Shown one piece after another: positions 56,450 through 64,000 of a DNA stretch of 64,000 bases. Location of the stretch: NCBI GenBank assembly GCA_021495925.1, contig JAKEKT010000028.1:124001-188000 (forward strand), read 5' to 3'. A program made the position numbers and the translations under genes. Source of the DNA: Diplodia intermedia (taxonomy: Eukaryota; Ascomycota; Dothideomycetes; Botryosphaeriales; Botryosphaeriaceae). Under the pieces are notes generated by a model. That model was not told the DNA's origin. It did no database searches and saw only the letters and a program-made list of their open reading frames with translations. How positions within the stretch are numbered: the stretch's first letter is position 1; each line of letters starts with the position of its first letter.

Positions 56450-58602
56450 ATGGCCACCGCGACCACCCTCCAGCCCTCGGATCCCTTCCTCCAGATCTTC
56501 CACCGCGAGCGGCAGTCCATCTGGGAGCGCCACCCGCACCTGTCCGACGCCGACCGCGAGGTCCTCTGGCACCAGCGCCGCGCCGAACTGGCCTCGTTTC
56601 TCGCTACCGACCCGACCCAGCATGTGCAGTCCGCACACACGCCCAGGTCCCTGTCCAGCGTCCCCACTGTACGGCGCTCCGTCCTCTTTTGGTAGCCACC
56701 CCCCTCTGACTTGTGCAGGATTTCTTGGCTATGAACCGCAGCGAGAGCGCGTCGATACACTCCGCTCCCGCCGGCGTTCCCATGTCGCACTCCTACTCCG
56801 GCGCCTCGCCCGTCGACCTCCCCAACCACCTGCCCTCGGCCGGCTTCTCCGCCCACCAGCGCCCCGAGCTTTTCTCGAGCAACACCGACCCCACCGGCAG
56901 CGCCTACACCCTGACCAAGGCCGGCCTCGCCAGGAGTACGTCCGTGCACCAGCCCATGCCTCCCCTCGACGAGGTCAACGTCTACGAGGACCCCTCCGAG
57001 TACATCGCCACCTTCAACGGCCACGCCTCCAGCCTCCCGGCCCGGTTCGACACCTCCGCCTACCCCTCGACTCACCCCATGCAGCGCGCCTGGAGCAACG
57101 TCGGCTCCATGTCCCCCAGCACCTCGATCGGTGAACTGACTGCAGGCTCCACCCTGGCCAGTGACAGCATGAGCCGGCAAAGCTCGTCCAGCGCGACCTT
57201 TGCCCACCAGTTCGACATGATGCGAGTCCAGTCGCAGTTTTCCAATACTTCCGATTCTGTTTTTCCTACTCATGATTTCTTCGTTGGCTCGCCATCTGCT
57301 TCAAAGTCCCAGGGCTTGTCGGCAGATGGTGACTTTTCCTATGTGTCTTCTGTTTCTGGGGCTGATATTTCATCAGCCCATTTTCCTATTTCTTCTTCTC
57401 CTTTTGTTCCTTCTGCTGCCGCTGCCAGCAACTCTGCTGCACGTTCAGATGCTCACTTCTCTCCTGTCGGCAACATGGCGCGTTCGGGTTCGATGGAGAG
57501 CAACGACTCGGCTGGCTCTCCCTCTCGCCCGAAACGCCGCCACATCGAGCAGATCGCTTCGGGATCGAGGCCCATCGCTCCCAAGGCCTCTGAGAGCGGC
57601 TTTGCCATGAACTCGCCTCAGATGGAGCGCGCTCCGTCTGCCGCGACTTCGGCCTCTCTCATTCGCGTGCCCACGTCTGATGGTACCGGCACTAAGTCGG
57701 TCGCCGCCATCAGCAAAGCTCCCTATGTTCGCCCTGTGCACCCCAAGATCATGTGCCAGAAGTGCAATGAGCACCCTGAGGGCTTCCGTGGTGAGCACGA
57801 GCTCCGCCGTCATACTGAGCGCGTGCACGCAGCCATTCGCAAGGTGTGGGTCACCGTCGATGCCTCGCCCAACAAGCAGTTCCTCGCCCACTGCAAGGCT
57901 TGCCGCAACGGCAAGAAGTACGGCGCGTACTACAACGCCGCTGCGCATCTGAGACGCGCTCACTTCAACCCTCGCAAGCGTGGTCGCAAGGCCAAGGGTG
58001 ACGAGCGCCGTGGCGGCAAGGGCGGTGGCGATCACCCTCCCATGGACGTCCTCAAGCAGTACTGGATGAAGGAGGTCGAGGAGTTCGTCCCCGAGAACGC
58101 GAGCAGCAGCAACGACCTGAATGCCGATGCCGAGTGTGATGATGAGGAGCCGGTGAATCACGCCAGTCAATTTGGCATCAGCAGCGACGGTATTCCCACG
58201 GCGCTGATGGAGGGTAGCAACTGCCCTGCCAGCACCGTCCCATCCAACGCCCCTGCTTCAAACCTCATCGCTCCCTCGGGGCTGACTGGCGATCTCTCCA
58301 ACCCCGCCATGGCCTCGTTCGACCCCCAAGCTCTCGCCTCGTTCGACGCCAACGCCTCGTTCAATGCTGCCTCTCAAATGCAGACGGACGACTTCTCGAT
58401 CCTGGACCAGTATGCGCCGGCCATGGCCGGTGCGACGCTCTCGCCGACGCAGTTCCAGCTTGAGCTGGCCGACCCGTCGACGATGGCGCAGCACCAACAG
58501 CAGATGCCACCGCAGCAGCAGCAGATGATGCCGCAGACTTATGATGTCAACGCCATGCCTGCTACTACTGCCGGTGACTTCAGCGGTTATTTCGTCGCCT
58601 AA
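56450..58602 (+). CDS. C2H2 zinc finger transcription regulator
   Basis: Exons 56450-56668 and 56719-58602 with a 50-nt intron (donor GTACGG, acceptor TGTGCAG) give 700 residues. The N-terminus has a short helical block (PFLQIFHRERQSIWERHP; ADREVLWHQRRAEL) that looks conserved and only appears when exon 1 is included. The middle is Ser/Pro/Ala-rich. Two C2H2-type fingers lie at about 419-445 (CQKCNEHPEGF ... LRRHTERVH) and 465-489 (CKACRNGKKYGA ... HLRRAHF), followed by a basic nuclear-localisation-like stretch (NPRKRGRKAKGDERRGGK). The C-terminus is Gln/Met/Pro-rich, typical of an activation region, with QQMPPQQQQMMPQ near the end. Finger order and the RRHTERVH form resemble fungal developmental regulators, but I cannot name the orthologue. 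The long flanking non-coding DNA fits a regulated gene. Confidence 0.88.
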
Positions 58603-61600
58603 GTTCTTGTTGATACTGTGCAGATACCTTGATCGGTGCTGCACAGTCTTTTCCAGCTTCATTTCTTTTCTGTTGTTTCATCTATCCGTCCCTTCTCCTT
58701 CTCTAGGCTGCGAGCGGGCTGAGCGGGCTGCGCTAGCTGGTCGCTTCCTCAGCTCGCCCGCTCGCTGACTGCTGTGCGCTAAGTACGTACCTTTCATTTT
58801 TCCTTCTCCATCCCCCTTGACATTTATCGCCATCTTTTCAACCTTGAGTCTTCGGGCGATAAATCTTTTGGATTCCAAAGCAACAGAAGAAAGATCGGGT
58901 CACGGCGTTCGGGTGTGTTTTTTTGTCCAGAGGTTTCATACGTTCCTACCTTCCTCCTCTGCGAATTGCCTTTTCCTCACAGCTCGGTGTTCTTCGGTTC
59001 CATCAGCTTTCGGTCAAAGTGCATTTGGCAGCAGTCAGGGTCGTTTGGCGTTTTGTTGCTTGAAAAAATGTTTCCTTTCCCCTTCATTTCCTGTTGGGGG
59101 GCGTTCAGCAGAATTCCAGTGCGGAGCTGAGCCACACCACCCTTTTTCTCACTATTTCCTTTTATTTCTCCTTTGTAGCGTATTGTGTCTCACGATGTCA
59201 TGAGTCCGAAGCGAAAATTTAATAATTTCGCCTTTCGATCTTCTTGTTTCTACTTTTCCCCACTTGTACTTTCTCCTTGTTTGCGAGTCTGTACGTATCT
59301 ATCTCAGTCATTTCTTGAGCGATCGATTGTCTTCATAACTACATAGTTTGTTGTTGGAGATAATGCAGATGATGGGGAAAAGAGAAATCATATTTTGTCG
59401 AACAATACTCTCGTTCAAGTGATTGTGATGCTATAATACCATTGTGACACATTCTCTATGTTCTTGCATGCCTCTCTTTCTTTCGCTCTTGCGTTACACA
59501 CAGTACGGCTTGCTAGCCTTGGAATGACGGCTGAAGTGTGCTCGACCACCTTCAACCTCCCGATCTCGCCAGGGCCGCAGACAGAGAGAGAGCTCCGAGG
59601 AGAAAGAACAGGAAAGCGACATCGGCAAGGCGGTGGCAAAAGTGCCTTCCGTCCCCCATCCCGTGCTGACGCTGTAGGCGAGGCGTGGGCGGGGACAACA
59701 CTGTTGGGAAAGGACACAATGTTGGTGGAGTGGCTTTTTTCAGCCATGATGGTGGTGGTGGTGGCGGCAAGACGATATGTCGCCGATTCTCAAACGACGG
59801 GTACGTTGGGGTGCGGCGAGAAAATCGTGAGGCCACTCCTCCTCCTCCCCCGCCGTCAACAATGCACGTTTGGCGATCTCTCGTTACGGATGTGAGGATC
59901 GACAGGGTAAGAGGTTTCTTTCTTTTCGTGGGGGGGTGTTGGACGGGGATCCTGGAAGAGTGCACTGCATGAGAGATGGATGGATGGATGGATGGAGGAG
60001 TGGAAGGTGAGGCGAACGCGGGTTGATGGATGTGGGAGTAGGGATCTCTGGGCCGTGTTTGTGATTGTTCACTTCCTTGCGTGTGGGCGATGATGGTGAT
60101 GGTGGTGCGTTCCGCCGTTCTTTTGCCGTATCCGGAGCTCCATGGTGATGGACAGGGGAGCTTTTTCGATCCTTGTCTTTCTCGGGATGGAGCAACGGTA
60201 AGGGGGAGCGTCCTGGGCAAGGTGCTCTAGCGTCGGGCTCTGTTCAACGGCGTACACGAGGCATTGAGGCAGCGCAGGGCTTCGGGGAATTGAGAGAAGG
60301 ATGAGAACGGGATCAGCAACTGATCGGCAGCGGCGTGTGTGTTCAGGACTTCAGCCGTGTACCTTTTCTATGTTTTTCGCTGCCGTGCATGAGCCACCGA
60401 CACGGCGATGATGAAGCGGCTGGCGCCGGTGAGAAGACAACGGCGGTGTGGCGGGTTGGCGGGTTGGCGGTACGAGACGAAGTGACTGCGTGTCGGGATG
60501 CGGTGCAGTGCAGTGCAGTGCAGTGCAGTCTGGACCGTGCCGTGTCAGAGATCGGCAAGGCAGTGAGAAAAGAAAACCGACCAATATGCTGCGGAACGAG
60601 CAAAAACGTGGGATGGCGTTGACGGGCAGCGGTGGCACAAGGCTGCAGGTGCAGGTGCAGGCGCCGGGGGGGGCAGCGCGTTCGGAACGCAGCCGAGCGC
60701 GGTCTAGAGCGGGCGGCGGCCATCATTGCCCAGAAGCGGGGGCCCGGGGGAGCGGCGACGGGCGCGGCGTGAGATCGTGATGTTCAGAGGCGCTTCTCGT
60801 GGTGGTGGCTGACATGGAATCGGGCTGGCGGGCTCGGTGACGCGGGTGCGGGACCGGGGGGGTAACCGGGCAACAACCCAGTCGTCTCAGCCAACGTGCG
60901 TAATGTGCCTGCGCGCGCGCGACGTGTCGTACGCCGGCAGCTGCTGCGTCGCGCTTGCTTTTTCGTCGCCCGCCCGTGACGTCACCGCGACCCTGGCGAT
61001 CCCCTCTTGGCTCTGTCCTCCCGCCTTCCGCGCTGCACAACATGCCCGTTGCTTTTTCGCGCCCGTGTGGGTTTCAGCATCGTGGTCGCGCCGAAACTCG
61101 CCTGCTTTCACATAGACTGCACTCGCCTCACTCCCAGAGTCTAATCCAGCTGACACACCAGACCCCCGCACCACCATACTGCGCTTCCTTGAACCACGGA
61201 TGACTGACTCCCTCAAACAGCCAAGCCTCCAGCAGATGCCGAGCAACAAGCATCCGGCTCTATTAAGATTCTACCTGTAATGGACAATATCTCAAGGTGT
61301 CAAATGGATCAGACTGACAGATTGAAACTTGGAAATCCTCATTCACGACCCATTTTCTGAAAGATCACGCTCTGCAAATTTTAAATCACATTGTTCACAG
61401 CAAACGTCAGTGGAGGAAGAACATGTATTGACAAGCTCCAAAAAAACCCGACCAGATTGTTCAACTTGTTCCAAACCACTGTAATGACTCCGCAATTCAT
61501 CCATATCACTTTTTCATAACTCCGCCGAACCACGACAATGACTCCGCAATCCATCCATATCATTTTCTTAGCTCCGCCTTCCCTAGACCCGACCAAATTG

Positions 61601-62057
61601 TTCAACTTGTCCCAAATCAACATAATGACCCCGCAATCCGCCCATATCATTTTCATAGCTCCGCCGTCATAGTTCCGACCCGTAAGCCCATCCTATTATC
61701 AGTAAGTAAGTCTACCGGCACAGCCAAAGAGCCTCTTGCGGTCATCGGACATACCAGGAGTCACCAGGAGGTTTATTGAAAGGAGCCCTTTGTCTGTCCA
61801 CGCTTGTGTATGTACTGCAGCCGGTGGTGTGGCTGGCGGATGAAAGTCGAGGAAGTCCTCCTACGCGGCGTCAAGCAGCCAACCATTGCCTACTTTGAGG
61901 TTAGAAACAGCCACAGTAAGATTGAAGCTCAATTACCTTCCAAAGAACGTCCACTTGAACGGCGGGTGAAGATTTGTTGTCCCCAAATGGGCAAGCCAGA
62001 GCTTATTCCTTTTTTCCTCATAGAATGAGCAGCACACATTGCTCTGAGAGCAGGCCG
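58603..62057. other. Gene-poor region between C2H2 gene and Cys-tailed gene
   Basis: About 3.5 kb. The left part is T-rich and probably the C2H2 3' UTR. Simple repeats occur at 59975-59997 (GGAT) and 60503-60530 (GCAGT). The tandem repeat at 61446-61665 is listed separately. No gene recognised on either strand. Confidence 0.5.
61446..61665. repeat. Imperfect tandem repeat, two full units and one partial
   Basis: Units are 61446-61526 (81 nt), a partial copy 61527-61578 (52 nt, lacking the first part) and 61587-61665 (79 nt). Full units start ACCCGACC, continue with TTGTTCAACTTGT and end in CATATCA-TTTT-CTCCGCC. Base differences are mostly C/T and A/G transitions. On the minus strand the copies read in one open frame with repeated VIWMNCGVI-like segments, but this frame ends without conserved context and is not called a gene. 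Confidence 0.8.
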
Positions 62058-63863
62058 CTATTCCGGAAGCAAGACGTATACGTTCGGATCGTCGTCGCTT
62101 AAGATAACGCAAGCCCGGTCGTTATTTGCACAAGCTTTGCACTTCTGCGTGCGTTTTTTGTTGTCCTCCCACTCTTTGTCATTGGGCTTTGTTTTCGAAA
62201 TTACATACGCGTGTATGCATTGTTTGCTGTGAGTGCTTTTGTAGCTCGAATGCCTTGCCTTCTTTTCCAGACGTTTCACTGCCAGAGCGGCCTTGCACCA
62301 TTCCTCTGCGTGTTGTTGCTTTGCTGCATCAACACTGAGCTCCTGTCCGCCCGAGAGAAGCATGCGAAGTGGCAATTTTATCTCGTCGGCAGTCGGGATT
62401 TTCTTCGGTCCTCCTCTCCTCGGCCTCGGAGCTGGCTCTGTGTCTTGTCCTTGGTGCGTGGCACCCTGAGCACTCGAACTTCCTATCCCAGCATTGGGCG
62501 GTGGTGGGAACGTCTGCTGTTCAGCTGAACCACCATTTCCAGTCTCCTGCAAAGTAGTCTCTGGAGTCTGTTGTCCTGTATCGGGGATCCGTGGCACCGG
62601 CAGCAGTGTTTGCTGTGCGTTCTGCGCTCCCATGAAGTCGTCATCTGCATCCTCCTGTATGGGCATTTCGAACAGGTCTTCAGGCGGCCCTGTATCCTTC
62701 GAAGAACGTGGCGCTTCTTTCGCCTTTTCCGACAACGATGGCCTCTTCCTGGTTGTGTCGCCACGTTCAAGATGGCTACTATGGCGCGGTGGGCTAATTG
62801 ATTGCCATGACTTTCTTTTTTTCAGTGTAGGGGCAGACCCTCGTGCCTCTGCCTGTCGAGCCACCTCGCGCGTTGTCTGCAAGGACAGCTCAGCTGTAGA
62901 GGAGCCTTTAGAAATGTCAGCGCTCCCATACGGTCCCGCCTCTGTTGAAAGCGGCCTCCTTAAAAGAGGAGTTTGGGAAGTACTTCCCAACGGTGTGTGA
63001 CTCTGAAAGCCAGATCCCGACGCGATAGTCGGCCGAGCGGATCTCACAATTGCTCGTTCTACTTCTTGCCTGGACTCTGGGGCCTGCTCGGTGAAGAGGT
63101 TTGGTGGCTCTCTGTTAAGCGCGGCTTCGACAACATCCAACGGGTCCTCATTCGCAAGCTCGCCTCTATTTTGAGCATCAAATGTACGCTGCCAAACATC
63201 GCGTAGGATGTGTTCGTGCCTTCCGACAGCGAGGCGCAAGGTTCCATCTGTCCGCGTGAATTTCGGCTCGAGATCTCTTCTCATTTCCTCGGCTTTCTGC
63301 AGAGTGGTCTCGATTGGTTGGTCTTCTTGGTCGGGTGGACGCGGAAGCGTGTCGAAGGTCCGACCTGCATTCTCCACGGCTGCTATACCAAGCGTCCGCA
63401 CAGCAGTCCAAGCGGCCTGCTCTTTGGTGACAAATCTGGGTGCTCCCAAGCCAGTAGGCTCGGCTGTAGTCCCCATTGGCTGCTGTGCTTGGTGAGCATC
63501 AGCAGCATCCGGGCGGTTTTCAGCAGGTGAAGTGAACTGAGCATGAGCTCGTTCGTGAGCTTGAGAACCGTGGCCCGCCGCAGCGGCATTCGACGCTAAA
63601 GGTAGCGACTTGTCAAGGTTTCCGCCATAAGCGCTGGGGGGCGTAGAAGATCCCATTATGTTTTCAGTGTCATGATTGTTGTCGCCTATCATTTGAAGGC
63701 GTTAGTAAGGACCACGAACGTGAAGCGCGATCACAGGAACACGATAGGAATGCGCCCGATCATGAACAGACAGGCTTCGGCTCAGTACACTACAGCAGTG
63801 ATGGGGATGACATGAGAGTGCACACTTACGCTGGCGAGAGCGGGAGCGGTAGCGGTTTGACAT
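62058..63863 (-). CDS. Unrecognised protein with C-terminal Cys motif (553 aa)
   Basis: Exons on the minus strand are 63863-63830 and 63685-62058; the 144-nt intron has a GTAAGT donor, a TTACTAAC branch site and a TAG acceptor. The start MSNRYRSRSRQR is rich in Arg/Ser. Most of the 553 residues are hydrophilic and low in structure, with PSS/GST patches. A possibly helical stretch (about 95-215) includes AAWTAVRTLGIAAVENAGR and EMRRDLEPKF. The last about 100 residues have KLPLRMLLSGGQ, then HAEEWCKAALAVKRLEKKA and a Cys cluster KCKACANN plus RACVILSDDDPNVYVLLPE. The Cys-x2-Cys ... Cys spacing recalls a half zinc-binding site, but there is no full Zn2Cys6. No family recognised; nearby repeats and hydrophilic composition suggest a lineage-restricted gene. 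It is the last gene in the window; its promoter runs off the edge. Confidence 0.72.
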
Positions 63864-64000
63864 TTTTGCCTTTCCTTGCTGTCAGTACGATGATGGACGG
63901 TCGCGCAGGCGCTCTGGGAGACATACGCAAGATGTTGACAAAAATGGTGTAAAGAGTGAGAGTGAGCTGGCACAAGAGTTTGTGGATATGCTGCCAGCGC
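63864..64000. other. Promoter of the Cys-tailed gene, window edge
   Basis: Only 137 bp remain upstream of the start codon. Nothing further can be said from this length. Confidence 0.4.

Noticed and set aside
55444..57273. 609-codon minus-strand frame
   Set aside because: It overlaps the first exon and zinc-finger gene body in antisense, is Arg/Ala/Gly-rich and has no recognisable domain.
1..64000. CRISPR array, operons, Shine-Dalgarno sites
   Set aside because: Introns and gene families show a nuclear eukaryotic genome; no regularly spaced direct repeats of CRISPR type were seen.

Overview
The window looks like about 64 kb of a GC-rich filamentous ascomycete (Pezizomycotina) genome. The evidence is short spliceosomal introns (mostly 49-76 nt) with GTRNGT-type donors, CTAAC/CTGAC-like branch sites and CAG/TAG acceptors; a secreted hydrophobin; fungal forms of Hap2, Rad17, Rpn10, Trs23 and Cdc26; and an AT-rich, mutation-scarred retroelement relic of the kind left by repeat-induced point mutation. 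A Dothideomycete is my guess from the general feel of the proteins; the sequence alone does not prove it. There is no rRNA, confident tRNA, CRISPR or plasmid feature.

Layout. 1-8 kb: hapB/HAP2 (+) converges with the checkpoint clamp-loader gene rad17 (-). 8.6-14.5 kb: one large gene (+, one intron) encodes an 1843-residue coiled-coil, low-complexity protein and shares a divergent promoter with rad17. 17.4 kb: a three-exon hydrophobin with a clear TATA box. 19.4-21.4 kb: a soluble fumarate reductase with a C-terminal cytochrome b5 domain (-, four exons). 22.6-23.5 kb: a decayed gypsy-type integrase fragment and an AT-rich block.

23.8-33.1 kb is the densest part: borealin (-) / RPN10 (+), TRS23 (-) / a tandem-UBC E2 (+), then an arginine/glycine-rich mitochondrial protein (-) / CDC26 (+), arranged as three head-to-head pairs. 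Four of these six genes act in mitosis or the ubiquitin-proteasome pathway (chromosomal passenger complex, 26S proteasome, E2, APC/C).

33.9-45.4 kb: a secreted GH16 glucanase with a long Ser/Thr-rich tail (+), a DUF3602/Par32-type protein (-), a 1069-residue ZZ-finger protein rich in GW/WG motifs (-) and an unrecognised 643-residue protein (+). 45.4-51.5 kb is a microsatellite-rich gene desert, followed by an unrecognised Ser/Pro-rich protein (+, 51.5-53.6 kb), a two-finger C2H2 regulator (+, 56.5-58.6 kb), another gene-poor stretch with a small imperfect tandem repeat (61.45-61.67 kb) and a probably lineage-restricted Cys-tailed protein (-, 62.1-63.9 kb).

Exon boundaries were worked out by hand from splice signals, reading phase and family conservation. 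The most interesting items are the tandem E2 with a 12-nt microexon next to the catalytic cysteine, the ZZ/GW-repeat protein, the mitosis/ubiquitin gene neighbourhood and the large coiled-coil protein.
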